Positions 1 through 7,281 of a DNA stretch of 22,673 nucleotides are shown here, one piece after another. Source of the stretch: UM-FILTER-42-9 sp038063775 (GTDB lineage: Bacteria; Patescibacteriota; Minisyncoccia; Moranbacterales; UBA2206); contig JBBTUK010000022.1 of assembly GCA_038063775.1 (NCBI GenBank), positions 1 through 22,673 on the forward strand. Direction: 5' to 3'. Both the position numbers and the translations under genes were made by a program. Every line of letters starts with the position of its first letter. The stretch's first letter is position 1. The notes beneath the pieces were generated by a model. That model was not told where the DNA came from. It saw only the letters and a list, made by a program, of their open reading frames with translations, and made no database searches.

Positions 1-14
1 AATAATACCACTTG

Positions 15-43
15 TTGACAAAAAATGAAAGTTATGCTACTAT
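15..43 (+). promoter_or_regulatory. Sigma70-type promoter of the structured RNA gene
   Basis: A perfect -35 box TTGACA (15-20) is followed by a 17-base spacer and the -10 box TACTAT (38-43). A TG at 35-36 gives an extended -10. Transcription should start near base 50, just where the first hairpin of the RNA begins. No plus-strand protein gene follows, so the promoter serves an RNA. Confidence 0.8.
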
Positions 44-47
44 ACCC

Positions 48-359
48 AGTCATCTTGAAAATCTCATATATACAGAGCTTTTCGATGACTAGCAGTAAAC
101 TGTAGGCAATTTGGGGGCTTCTATCTTTTGTCCTCAAAATCGGGAACTTTTTGTCCAGATATGGGTAAGGCGGTATGCCCCCACACCAATTCTTAATAAG
201 CAAGCCCCGTATTGTTTATAGGGCCTGAAAAATTAAGAATTGAGAATTGGTGTGGGGGTGAAGCTGCCTTACGCCTCGACATTGTTCCTTCCTCAAAGCC
301 CTAGGTTGCGAGACTTGCCTGCAGATTAGTAAAAAAAACCGCCCTAAGGGCGGTTTTTT
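48..359 (+). ncRNA. Unidentified structured non-coding RNA, about 310 nt, 6S-like rod shape
   Basis: The transcript is bounded by a strong promoter and an intrinsic terminator and has no credible reading frame. A 5' hairpin pairs AGTCATC (48-54) with GATGACT (84-90), and GAAAA/TTTTC and CTC/GAG extend it inwards. The rest folds as one long rod. TGTAGGCAA (101-109) pairs with TTGCCTGCA (315-323), GGGCTT (115-120) with AAGCCC (296-301), GGAAC (143-147) with GTTCC (284-288), TAAGGC (166-171) with GCCTTA (266-271), and about 16 bases from 178 with 243-258. A lopsided internal loop sits between the closing and apical stems, which recalls 6S RNA. I see none of the signature motifs of RNase P RNA, tmRNA or SRP RNA, so the family is unassigned. 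The existence of an RNA gene is well supported; its function is not. Confidence 0.7.
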
Positions 360-361
360 TT
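331..361. terminator. Bidirectional intrinsic terminator
   Basis: ACCGCCC / GGGCGGT pair around a TAA loop, with A8 before and T8 after. It ends the plus-strand RNA gene and can also end the minus-strand ATPase gene, whose stop codon lies about 10 bases away. Confidence 0.9.
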
Positions 362-371
362 ATGGCAGAGC

Positions 372-3300
372 TTAAATATCTGTCACTCTTTCTATTTCTT
401 CCAAGGTTGTTTCACCTTCTAAGACTTTCAAAATACCGTCCTGCTCCATGGTGATCATTCCGTTTTCAACCGCCTTGTCATTAATTTCTGAAGTAATAGC
501 GGCGCGATTGATCATTTCTTGGATAGCGCGGTCTATGACAAACACCTCGCTGATAGTTGTCCGTCCTTTATAGCCGATGTGGTTGCACTTTTCGCAGCCT
601 TGAGCCTTATAGATGACTGATGTTTTTGGGACAACTACGCCAGCTTTGGTAGAAATAGTCTTCAGAATATTGTCAATTTTCACTTTTTCTTCCGGAGTCG
701 GGCTGGCTTTTACCTTGCAATCACAAAGCTTTCTAACCAACCGTTGGGCCAAAAAAGCATTCACGGCCGAAGCAATGTCGGAAGGCGACACGCCCATGTT
801 CATCATTCTTTGCACCGAACCGGCCGCATTATTGGTGTGGATGGTGGAAAGGACCAAGTGTCCGGTAAGAGCCGCTTGGACGGCGATCTGGGCTGTTTCG
901 TCGTCTCTGATTTCACCGATCATCAAGATGTCCGGATTTTGGCGGAGAAGCGAGCGTAACGCCGAGGCAAAAGTATATCCCTCTTTCTCATTAACCGGGG
1001 TTTGTAATATCCCCTCTATCTGGTACTCGATCGGGTCTTCCACGGTAATAACTTTCACCTCAGGTTTGTTGAGAACATTGATAATGCTGTATAGAGTGGT
1101 CGTCTTTCCCGATCCGGTCGGCCCGGTGGTCAGGATAACACCATTCGATTTGGCGACTTCTTTATAAATTTTTTCTAAATTTTGTTTTCTGATTCCCAGT
1201 TTTTCCAAGCTCAATTCCTGTGAAGCCTTGCTTAAAAGACGCAGAACGGCAGTTTCTCCGTAGCCGCCCAAAATTATAGAAACGCGGACATCCACCGAGC
1301 TTTCCTTAACATTCTTAATCTCCGGATCAAACTTAATGGAAAAACGGCTGTCAACCACACCCTCCCGGACTTCGGTTTTAACGCCGCTTAAAAGTTTGAT
1401 TTCTCCCAGCAAGTTCGGATATTCGCTTAAGGGATAGCTGGCTACCGTCTGAAGAATTCCATCGATGCGGAAGCGTATCTTGACATCCTTGGCTCCGGGC
1501 TCCAAATGAATATCCCCTACTCCCAAAATGGCAGCAGCGGCAAAAATAATTTTGTTGATGTCGGCAGTTTTGGAAGAAGACAATATTTCTTGAAAAATTT
1601 TAAAATCAGTTGTTCCTTTGGTGGCTTTTTTAAAATGCTCCGGGCTAATTAGAATTCCAAAGCCTAATGTTTGAGACATCAGTTTTTCATAAATGCTTTC
1701 CAGAAAATCGCCTTCACCGGTAACCCGCTTCACTTCATCTACGGAAGTTATCCCTTCCACCGCTTTCAAAAGACCGTCTTGGAGCAATGTAACCATGCCG
1801 GCTTCCAGCGCGGCGAAAGTCAATTCTGATTCGCCAGCCAGGCTAAGCACCAGTTTTTCAATTTCTTCATTGATGGTGAAAACTTCAAATATTCCGATAC
1901 GTCCTTTGTAGCCGATATTGTTGCATTTCAGACAGCCCTTCGGGCGGTAGAGTTTGTTTATCTCCTTGGGAACCTCCAGGTTGGCTTTGGGTGAAATAAT
2001 GGAAAGAATTTTTTTGATGGATTCAACTGCTTCGGCGGCGGGCACATATTCTTCTTTGCATTCGCACAGTTTTCTGACCAATCTCTGGCCAATCAGCGCG
2101 TTGACTGAAGGCGCAATCAAGGAAGGCTTGATGCCCATTTCAAGCAATCGTGGAATGGTGGCCACCGCGCTGTTGGTGTGAATGGTCGAAAGAACCAGGT
2201 GTCCGGTGAGAGCTGAATTAACCGCGATGTCGGCAGTCTCTTCGTCTCTGATTTCCCCCACTAAAATAATATCCGGATCCTGCCTGACAATAGAACGCAG
2301 TCCAGTGGCAAACGTATATCCGCGAGAAGGCTCGACTTGCGTTTGCGTCAGCCCTTTTATTTCATATTCAATCGGATCTTCAATGGTGATTATTTTAGTT
2401 TCCGGATCGTTCAGCTTATTGACGATCGCGTAAAGGGTAGTCGTCTTTCCCGATCCAGTCGGCCCGGTGGTCAAAAGCATTCCATTGGGAGTAGTTATCA
2501 GTTTCTGCACTTTTTCGTAAGCCAAACCACGCAATCCCAAACTTTCAACACTCACCTGGGTCAGAGAAGAATCAAGCAAGCGCATCACGATGCTTTCTCC
2601 GTAATTTTCAGGAATAATGGAAACTCGCACGGAAACCCTTTTTTCATCGATATTGATTTCAAACGCGCCATCTTGAGCGATGTCGTGAAGATTCAGCTTC
2701 ATACCCGCCATCATTTTTATCCGGGAAACGATATTTTTGAAAACAGACAAAGGCAAAAGAACAACATCATGCAAGACACCGTCAACGCGATAACGGACCC
2801 GGATATCGTTTTTCTGCGGTTCAATGTGCACATCACTGGCGCTCAACGTGTAAGCCCCGCCCATAACCACGCTCAGCACCTGGGTAATAGGCAGTTCGGT
2901 GATTCTTTCTTTGAGAGTTATTAAGTCTTTGAGATATTCGTCAAATTTCTTTAAATCTTCCCCGGTTAAATTGACGCTCATCTGGGACAGAATGTCCACA
3001 AAAACAGCTTTTTTGTATTTTCCCCAAATTCTATTCAAGTTATACAGGGAAACTACAAAAAGAGTTATGTCCCAGTCATTTTCCTTTTGCAGTTTTTCTA
3101 TAAAGTCCTTGGTTTTTTGGGCGCTGGGATCAGTGGAAACAAGGGTAACCTTTTTTTCCGCTTTTTGAATCAGCGCCACATTAAATTTTCGGGCGTCCGC
3201 CTCCGGTATAAGGCTGACGACCTCATCGCTGATCGGAATCAGGTTGGTGTCAATATAGGAAAAATTTAATTCAGCTGCCAAAGCGGCGGCTTGTTCTTCT

Positions 3301-3404
3301 TCTGATTTGTGGCGAAGAAAAGAAAGGGCTTTTTCAGCTTCTTTCTCTTTTTGCGCCGCGACTTTTTTGCCGACGAGCGAACGTTTATGTAATATTTTTA
3401 TCAT
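372..3404 (-). CDS. pilB: Tandem (double) GspE/PilB-type secretion/pilus assembly ATPase
   Basis: This is a cytoplasmic ATPase that would power type IV pilus assembly or type II secretion. Two complete motor units are fused. Unit one has an MshEN-like N-terminal part (about 35-110), an N2 domain (about 175-270) and Walker A GPTGSGKT at 314-321. It is followed by the Asp box EDPIEYE, Walker B IILVGEIRDEETA, the His box TGHLVLSTIHTN and a CxC...CxxC zinc tetrad. Unit two repeats N2 (about 612-715), Walker A at 761-768, EDPIEYQ, MIGEIRDDETA, the same His box and another CxC...CxxC pair, but has almost no MshEN domain. At 1010 residues it is nearly twice the usual 550-600. All catalytic motifs are intact in both halves, so both could hydrolyse ATP. 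The start follows a plausible promoter with no Shine-Dalgarno site. Family assignment is firm; pilus rather than secretion use is inferred. Confidence 0.93.
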   Translation of the reverse strand: MIKILHKRSLVGKKVAAQKEKEAEKALSFLRHKSEEEQAAALAAELNFSYIDTNLIPISDEVVSLIPEADARKFNVALIQKAEKKVTLVSTDPSAQKTKDFIEKLQKENDWDITLFVVSLYNLNRIWGKYKKAVFVDILSQMSVNLTGEDLKKFDEYLKDLITLKERITELPITQVLSVVMGGAYTLSASDVHIEPQKNDIRVRYRVDGVLHDVVLLPLSVFKNIVSRIKMMAGMKLNLHDIAQDGAFEINIDEKRVSVRVSIIPENYGESIVMRLLDSSLTQVSVESLGLRGLAYEKVQKLITTPNGMLLTTGPTGSGKTTTLYAIVNKLNDPETKIITIEDPIEYEIKGLTQTQVEPSRGYTFATGLRSIVRQDPDIILVGEIRDEETADIAVNSALTGHLVLSTIHTNSAVATIPRLLEMGIKPSLIAPSVNALIGQRLVRKLCECKEEYVPAAEAVESIKKILSIISPKANLEVPKEINKLYRPKGCLKCNNIGYKGRIGIFEVFTINEEIEKLVLSLAGESELTFAALEAGMVTLLQDGLLKAVEGITSVDEVKRVTGEGDFLESIYEKLMSQTLGFGILISPEHFKKATKGTTDFKIFQEILSSSKTADINKIIFAAAAILGVGDIHLEPGAKDVKIRFRIDGILQTVASYPLSEYPNLLGEIKLLSGVKTEVREGVVDSRFSIKFDPEIKNVKESSVDVRVSIILGGYGETAVLRLLSKASQELSLEKLGIRKQNLEKIYKEVAKSNGVILTTGPTGSGKTTTLYSIINVLNKPEVKVITVEDPIEYQIEGILQTPVNEKEGYTFASALRSLLRQNPDILMIGEIRDDETAQIAVQAALTGHLVLSTIHTNNAAGSVQRMMNMGVSPSDIASAVNAFLAQRLVRKLCDCKVKASPTPEEKVKIDNILKTISTKAGVVVPKTSVIYKAQGCEKCNHIGYKGRTTISEVFVIDRAIQEMINRAAITSEINDKAVENGMITMEQDGILKVLEGETTLEEIERVTDI

Positions 3405-3432
3405 AAGTTATAAATTTTAACGGCACTCTTTT

Positions 3433-3461
3433 ATTTTAATTTATTTTACGATAATTAACAA
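3433..3461 (-). promoter_or_regulatory. Putative promoter of the tandem ATPase gene
   Basis: On the minus strand TTGTTA (3461-3456), a 17-base spacer and TAAAAT (3438-3433) resemble a sigma70 promoter. The predicted start is about 25 bases before the ATG. The region is AT-rich, so a chance match is possible. Confidence 0.4.
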
Positions 3462-3478
3462 ATCGCGTATTTTCTCCA

Positions 3479-3503
3479 AAAATAAAAACCTCGCTAAAGC
3501 GAG
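3479..3503 (-). terminator. Intrinsic terminator of the DHH gene
   Basis: CTCGCT (3490-3495) and AGCGAG (3498-3503) form a stem. Read on the minus strand it is followed by GTTTTTATTTTT. A second small palindrome, GAGAA/TTCTC (3501-3513), lies between it and the stop codon. Confidence 0.65.
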
Positions 3504-3519
3504 AATGATTCTCATTTTT

Positions 3520-4650
3520 TTAAACTCCCATCTCCTTTATTCTCTTTGACAAAAGCTCTCCAGCCTCGGTCAAATTACCGGTGGCCAGAGATATTTTCAA
3601 AGTACCCTGATTCATTTGGCCATCCAAAAGCGTGTGAATTTTTTCAAGGATTTCCGGGGATACGCTTTTAAGGAGAGCGACAGAGGATTCCGGAGTGGCA
3701 TTATATAAAGACAGAAAAATTTTTCCATCACTGTAGTTTTCCCGAAGCTTTTCCAGGATAAAAGGCACATCCTTGTGGCTGGCCCGGCTTTGGACAAAAT
3801 CTTCCACTGAGAGCTCCGTCCAGACCAGCTTGGATTTTTCATCCCAATTTAATTTGGACATCGCCCGGCCCCAGAGCTTTAAAATATGAAGCGGCTGGGT
3901 TTTGTAGAGCCAGCGCACGATTAATTGCTGATCCGCTCCTTTTTCCATAAGGTAAGCCGCTTTGGCCAGCGATTTAGGCGTAGTGTTTTTCTTCTGGAAA
4001 CTGTCAGTGGCGCTAATGATTCCGGTCAAGAGGCATTCGGCGATGGGTTTGTCCATAATTTCCGGACTGGTTTGTTCCAAAAGGTTGCTTAAAATTTCAC
4101 TGCAAGAAGACGCGGTAACATCAACTAGATTGATCTGCCCGAAATTTTCATTATTGCTGTGGTAATCAATGTTAACAACCGGCACTTCAAAAAATAAATC
4201 AGGGTTGGATTCATAAATTTTTCCGAGTTTTTCCAAATCCGGGCTATCTATAACAACAATCAGATCATATTGGAACTTTGCCAAAATAAAAGAAAAGTCC
4301 CGCGGGTCAAGCGCGCCTCTTTCCGAAGTCAGATAAATATTGTATTTATTTTCACTCTCCTCGGTTTTCAAATCAACTATTTTGTTGCGAGTGGTGTCAA
4401 AAGACAAGACAAATGTCCTGGCACCCGAAATCTCGGCCAGTATTTTTTCCGGCTTGGGCAGGAAAGAGTATTTTGGCGAAAGGCTGTCGGGGAAAGCGAT
4501 AGTCGGTTCCAGATTTTTCTTTTTTAGAAAAAAATACAGGGCCCAAGCGGACCCGATGGCGTCGCCAGTCGGATTTTCCGGGATAAGAATCAAAACTTCT
4601 CGGGATTTTTCCAAAAAATTTCTAAATTGTGCGTCGGGAGCCAGGCTCAT
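3520..4650 (-). CDS. DHH/NrnA-family phosphoesterase-like protein with degenerate active site
   Basis: The fold matches DHH phosphoesterases of the NrnA/bacterial RecJ-like group, which cleave nanoRNA, pAp or cyclic dinucleotides with manganese. The family layout is visible: an opening motif NPTGDAIGSAWAL (26-38), VVIDSPDLEKLG around D135, the signature region IDYHSNNENFG (161-171), and ASSCSEIL shortly after. Several metal ligands differ from the family: the HxxPDGD-type motif reads IPENPTGDA (His to Pro24, first Asp to Thr28), and the DHH triad reads DYH (162-164). D30, D135 and H164 remain. The enzyme may therefore be weak or inactive, or a binding or regulatory paralogue. The C-terminal part, expected to be the DHHA1 substrate domain, lacks an obvious GGGH motif. 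It sits between the ATPase gene and a divergent promoter region; 376 residues is normal for the family. Confidence 0.75.
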   Translation of the reverse strand: MSLAPDAQFRNFLEKSREVLILIPENPTGDAIGSAWALYFFLKKKNLEPTIAFPDSLSPKYSFLPKPEKILAEISGARTFVLSFDTTRNKIVDLKTEESENKYNIYLTSERGALDPRDFSFILAKFQYDLIVVIDSPDLEKLGKIYESNPDLFFEVPVVNIDYHSNNENFGQINLVDVTASSCSEILSNLLEQTSPEIMDKPIAECLLTGIISATDSFQKKNTTPKSLAKAAYLMEKGADQQLIVRWLYKTQPLHILKLWGRAMSKLNWDEKSKLVWTELSVEDFVQSRASHKDVPFILEKLRENYSDGKIFLSLYNATPESSVALLKSVSPEILEKIHTLLDGQMNQGTLKISLATGNLTEAGELLSKRIKEMGV

Positions 4651-4721
4651 AAAATGCGCGCGAAAAAAATTTTACGGATAAATTTTCTGCAGCTACGGGC
4701 TAGCAAAAGAAACAGTATTAC

Positions 4722-4750
4722 AGGTTAGCAGGGTTTGCTATTCATGTCAA
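4722..4750 (-). promoter_or_regulatory. Putative promoter of the DHH gene
   Basis: A perfect minus-strand -35 TTGACA (4750-4745) is followed 17 bases later by TAACCT (4727-4722), a poor -10. The leader would be about 65 bases. The rest of 4651-4836 holds nothing I can assign. Confidence 0.35.
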
Positions 4751-4836
4751 TTTTGTCCCGCAGTCAGCTGGCCGAGGAAGAATAAACAAGGGCTAAAGGC
4801 GCGGCTGGTTTTCGGGAAAAATATGTTACCACAATT

Positions 4837-4864
4837 TTGACGGCTTTTTCGTTTATGTTATACT
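4837..4864 (+). promoter_or_regulatory. Promoter giving a probably leaderless mRNA for the 4869 gene
   Basis: TTGACG (4837-4842), a 16-base spacer and TATACT (4859-4864) form a good promoter. The start codon follows at once: ATG at 4869, and a second in-frame ATG at 4872 about 7 bases below the -10, where transcription should begin. Confidence 0.65.
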
Positions 4865-4868
4865 TTAA

Positions 4869-5165
4869 ATGATGGAAAACAAGCAAAAAATCCTAAAGAT
4901 TGTCCAAAACAGTCAGCTTTCACCAGAGGACAAAAAAGAGTGGGAAACTCTGGCCGGTTCAGCACCCGCGGAGTTTCTTGAATCCGCGGCGGTTATTCTG
5001 GAAAGTTTTCCGGAAGAAACCCAGTGGTTTACGGATATTTTTAAAAAGAAAAAAGCGGCCTTTGCTGCCTTGAAAGAAGACAAAGCCAAAGGAGAAAAGC
5101 TGTTGCAAGAAATTTTTCAATTAGAGAAAGAAAAATTGGAAGAGATGGCCAATAAACAAGTTTAA
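4869..5165 (+). CDS. Small hypothetical protein, charged and helical
   Basis: I do not recognise this 98-residue protein. It is rich in Lys and Glu with regularly placed Leu, Ile and Phe, and looks fully alpha-helical, possibly a coiled coil in the last third (KLLQEIFQLEKEKLEEMANK). There is no signal peptide or membrane segment, so it is probably cytosolic. It is preceded by a clear promoter and followed after 10 bases by the 5176 gene, so the two are likely co-transcribed. The second ATG (4872) may be the real start because it coincides with the predicted transcription start. Codon use looks like that of neighbouring genes, supporting a real gene. Confidence 0.65.
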   Translation: MMENKQKILKIVQNSQLSPEDKKEWETLAGSAPAEFLESAAVILESFPEETQWFTDIFKKKKAAFAALKEDKAKGEKLLQEIFQLEKEKLEEMANKQV

Positions 5166-5175
5166 AGCTAAGCAT

Positions 5176-5790
5176 ATGAGTTTTGGAGAACAGCCAAGGA
5201 AAGAAGGTCCTTCATCGGAAAGGCCAAAAGGAATGATAATTGAAGAAGGAGAGGACCATCCTGAATCTGAAATAAGGCAGGCGGAGCTAGATCCAGAGAT
5301 CCAGGAAATTTTAAGGAATCAGGTTAAAACAGAAAAAGGTATTATAGAAAAAGGCTTCCTGACAAAGAGTAAAGAGTGGCTTTCCAGCAGGATCGGGAAA
5401 GCAGCGCAAGTCGTTGTATTTGGATCGACGCTTATTTTGGGAGCAGGTAAGGCGGAAGCTGGATTTTTACAAGAGTTGGCGACAACGGTTGGAGTCGGAA
5501 CATTACAGGGAGTCGTCGGAGATTTTGATAGGGAGCAACAGCGCAAAAACGCGGAACAGTGGCAAAGGCAACAATTAGAAGGGCAGGCGAACCAAATGGC
5601 TCTCAATAATGCCTGGGCGCGAGAACAAAGGCAGGAGCAAATGAGCGATCAGGGAGTGCAGGAAAAGGCCAGAGCTATTCAGGAGGAAGTCAGAAGATTC
5701 GCGCAAGCGATTGCGCAGAAAGGGGCTGACCTTGATCACGAAGAAAAAATCCATATTAGAATAATGGATGAAATCAAAAAAAATTACTAA
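5176..5790 (+). CDS. Hypothetical protein with one internal hydrophobic segment
   Basis: I do not recognise this 204-residue protein. The first 70 residues are acidic and disordered-looking (many Pro, Glu, Arg, Lys). A hydrophobic stretch at about 75-92 (AAQVVVFGSTLILGAG) is preceded by basic residues and followed by AEAG, resembling a late signal peptide or a single membrane anchor. A glycine- and valine-rich segment (about 100-115) follows. The C-terminal half is rich in Gln, Glu, Arg and Ala (for example REQQRKNAEQWQRQQLEG) and probably forms a long coiled coil. A membrane-anchored or exported coiled-coil protein is the best guess. It lies 10 bases after the 4869 gene and ends in a clear terminator, so the two form a short operon of unknown function. 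Confidence 0.65.
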   Translation: MSFGEQPRKEGPSSERPKGMIIEEGEDHPESEIRQAELDPEIQEILRNQVKTEKGIIEKGFLTKSKEWLSSRIGKAAQVVVFGSTLILGAGKAEAGFLQELATTVGVGTLQGVVGDFDREQQRKNAEQWQRQQLEGQANQMALNNAWAREQRQEQMSDQGVQEKARAIQEEVRRFAQAIAQKGADLDHEEKIHIRIMDEIKKNY

Positions 5791-5801
5791 AAACCAAGCA
5801 T

Positions 5802-5831
5802 AAAAAGCAGGCGAAAGTCAACCTGTTTTTT
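5802..5831. terminator. Intrinsic terminator after the 4869-5176 gene pair
   Basis: AAAAAGCAGG (5802-5811) pairs with CCTGTTTTT (5822-5830) around a 10-base loop and runs into a T tract. Its symmetric A/T flanks would also let it work on the other strand. Confidence 0.75.
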
Positions 5832-5847
5832 ATTTAGAAAAATTTTA

Positions 5848-5853
5848 TATAAT
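5848..5853 (+). promoter_or_regulatory. -10 box of the tsaE promoter
   Basis: A perfect TATAAT lies 11 bases before the ATG, so the leader would be only about 5 bases. No good -35 is seen at 17 bases, which lowers confidence. Confidence 0.45.
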
Positions 5854-5864
5854 TATCTCAGTGA

Positions 5865-6359
5865 ATGACTTCTATGCAAAAAGTTTTTGTTACTAAAAAT
5901 TTTAGAGAAACTCGAAGATTTGGGAGAATCTTGGCTTTGGAAATAAAAAAAGACGCGATTATTTGCCTTTCCGGCGATCTCGGTTCAGGCAAAACGACTT
6001 TTACGCAAGGCTTTCTAAGAGGCTTGAAAGTTAAGGGTCCATACACTAGTTCTACTTTTGTAATTATGAAACAATACAAGCCTCTCCCCATCCCTCCCCT
6101 TATTAAGGGGAGGGGGCCAGGGGGATGGGTAAAAACCATTTACCATATAGATGCTTATCGAGTTGATGCGAAAGACATTTTAAACTTAGGCTGGAAAGAA
6201 ATGCTTGCCGAAAAAAATAATATTATTATAATTGAATGGGCGGACCGGATCAGAAAAATAATTCCGCGCGGCGCCCTTTGGATAAAATTTGAGTGGGTTG
6301 ATGAGAATAAAAGAAAAATAAGAATAATGTCATTCCCGCCCCCGCTTTCGCGAGGATAA
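5865..6359 (+). CDS. tsaE: tRNA threonylcarbamoyladenosine biosynthesis ATPase TsaE, with two palindromic-element insertions
   Basis: TsaE is the small ATPase that works with TsaB and TsaD to make t6A37 on ANN-decoding tRNAs. The P-loop GDLGSGKT (37-44) is intact, followed by FTQGFLRGL, the TSSTFVIM motif (usually SPTF), IDAYR, and IIEWADR near the end. Residues about 73-89 (PLPIPPLIKGRGPGGWV) have no place in the family. They are encoded by a palindromic repeat inserted between the STFVIMKQY strand and the YHIDAYR strand, a turn where extra residues may be tolerated. The last residues, SFPPPLSRG and the stop codon, come from a second repeat at 6329-6415, so the native C-terminus has been replaced or extended. 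Length is 164 against a usual 140-160. ATG 5874 is an alternative start. Assignment is strong despite the insertions. Confidence 0.9.
   Translation: MTSMQKVFVTKNFRETRRFGRILALEIKKDAIICLSGDLGSGKTTFTQGFLRGLKVKGPYTSSTFVIMKQYKPLPIPPLIKGRGPGGWVKTIYHIDAYRVDAKDILNLGWKEMLAEKNNIIIIEWADRIRKIIPRGALWIKFEWVDENKRKIRIMSFPPPLSRG
6081..6131 (+). repeat. Family A palindromic element in tsaE (A1)
   Basis: CCCATCCC pairs with GGGATGGG (6122-6129) as outer arms, and CCCCTT (6096-6101) with AAGGGG (6105-6110) as inner arms. It is read in frame inside TsaE. It shares the pyrimidine-rich to purine-rich layout of the other family A copies. Confidence 0.8.
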
Positions 6360-6415
6360 ACTCCAGCGGGAATCTAGGCAAAAAGACTAACTTTCAGCTC
6401 GGAGTCCGGAATGAC
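6329..6415 (+). repeat. Family B element at the tsaE 3' end (B1)
   Basis: An 87-base element with perfect 8-base inverted ends GTCATTCC (6329-6336) and GGAATGAC (6408-6415). The first 49 bases match the element at 13428-13476 in inverted orientation with about one mismatch. It supplies the end and stop codon of tsaE and most of the gap to the next gene. AATAAT occurs at both borders (6323-6328, 6417-6422) and could be a target duplication, but with a one-base offset. Confidence 0.85.
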
Positions 6416-6433
6416 AAATAATAAAATAAAAAT

Positions 6434-7189
6434 ATGAATAGGATAAAAATCACAGTACTGATAATGGGGGCTTTGTTCCTCGCCGGATGTTCCACGGCGA
6501 ACAAACCGGAACAAAAAACTCCTGAACAAAAGCAAAACCAGGAGCAAGTCCAAGATTCCGGATATTTACGCGGAATGGTCGGAATAAAAGAGCAAGCCGA
6601 AAAAAATATCCAAAACGCTACGGACGCGGAAAACAAAAAGCTGGAAGAAGCTTTAAACGAGGATAATAAAACTAATACTAACAATGTGGACTATGTAAAA
6701 AAATACAGCGGCGCGGCGCTCAACACCAACTTCGGAAAAATAAAAGTCAAATTCTACAATGAGGATTCGCCCGTGACAGTCAATAATTTCCTGAAGCTGG
6801 CGACGGAAAAATTTTATGATGGCACGAAATTCCATCGAGTGATCAAGGATTTTATGATCCAGGGCGGCGATCCCAATTCCAAGGATGATGATTGGACCAA
6901 TGACGGGCAAGGCGGACCGGGCTATAAATTTAATGATGAACTTAAGGGAACGGAAAAGTATCCGCAAGGAATATTGGCGATGGCTAATTCCGGTCCCAAT
7001 ACCAATGGCAGCCAGTTTTTCATTGTGACGGCCAGTCCTGAAGCGCCCCTGCCTCCAAGCTACACAGTCTTCGGGAAAGTAGTAACGGGCCTGGATGTCG
7101 CGCTTAAGATTGAAAACGTCAAAACCAACGCGCAGGATCATCCGCTGGAAGATGTGGTGATTAATGGTATTGATCTTATAGTCAAGTAA
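6434..7189 (+). CDS. Cyclophilin-type peptidyl-prolyl isomerase, lipoprotein
   Basis: This enzyme isomerises Xaa-Pro bonds, here probably outside the cytoplasmic membrane. An N-terminal lipoprotein signal ends in the lipobox LAGC with Cys19 as the lipid-attachment residue. A linker of about 70 residues rich in Gln, Lys, Glu and Asn follows. The cyclophilin domain runs from about 93 to the end. FHRVI (133-137) holds the catalytic Arg135, and QGGDP, GILAMANSGPNTNGSQFFI and the closing strand are all present. An acidic insert SKDDDWTNDGQGGPG follows QGGDP, as in many bacterial cyclophilins. At 251 residues it is a standard exported single-domain cyclophilin. No Shine-Dalgarno site is visible. 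It may help fold secreted or pilus proteins; that is inference. Confidence 0.93.
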   Translation: MNRIKITVLIMGALFLAGCSTANKPEQKTPEQKQNQEQVQDSGYLRGMVGIKEQAEKNIQNATDAENKKLEEALNEDNKTNTNNVDYVKKYSGAALNTNFGKIKVKFYNEDSPVTVNNFLKLATEKFYDGTKFHRVIKDFMIQGGDPNSKDDDWTNDGQGGPGYKFNDELKGTEKYPQGILAMANSGPNTNGSQFFIVTASPEAPLPPSYTVFGKVVTGLDVALKIENVKTNAQDHPLEDVVINGIDLIVK

Positions 7190-7210
7190 AATACTCAATT
7201 AATGAAAAGC

Positions 7211-7242
7211 AAAAAGAGCAAAAAAAAGCTCTTTTTCGTTTG
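7211..7242 (+). terminator. Intrinsic terminator after the cyclophilin gene
   Basis: AAAAAGAGC (7211-7219) pairs with GCTCTTTTT (7228-7236), with an A-rich loop and a following T-rich tract. Confidence 0.75.
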
Positions 7243-7281
7243 TTTTTGGAGTGTTTTTGGTGCAAAAGGATAAATTCAATA

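Noticed and set aside
162..197. Short reading frame (11 codons, ATGGGTAAGGCG to TAA) inside the structured RNA
   Set aside because: Its bases are tied up in the long rod helix, there is no ribosome site, and the length is within chance. A tmRNA-like tag is not supported because no tRNA-like ends are seen.
613..1167. 184-codon plus-strand open frame opposite the tandem ATPase
   Set aside because: It is antisense to a strongly conserved gene, has no recognisable domain, and mirrors the codon bias of the real gene.
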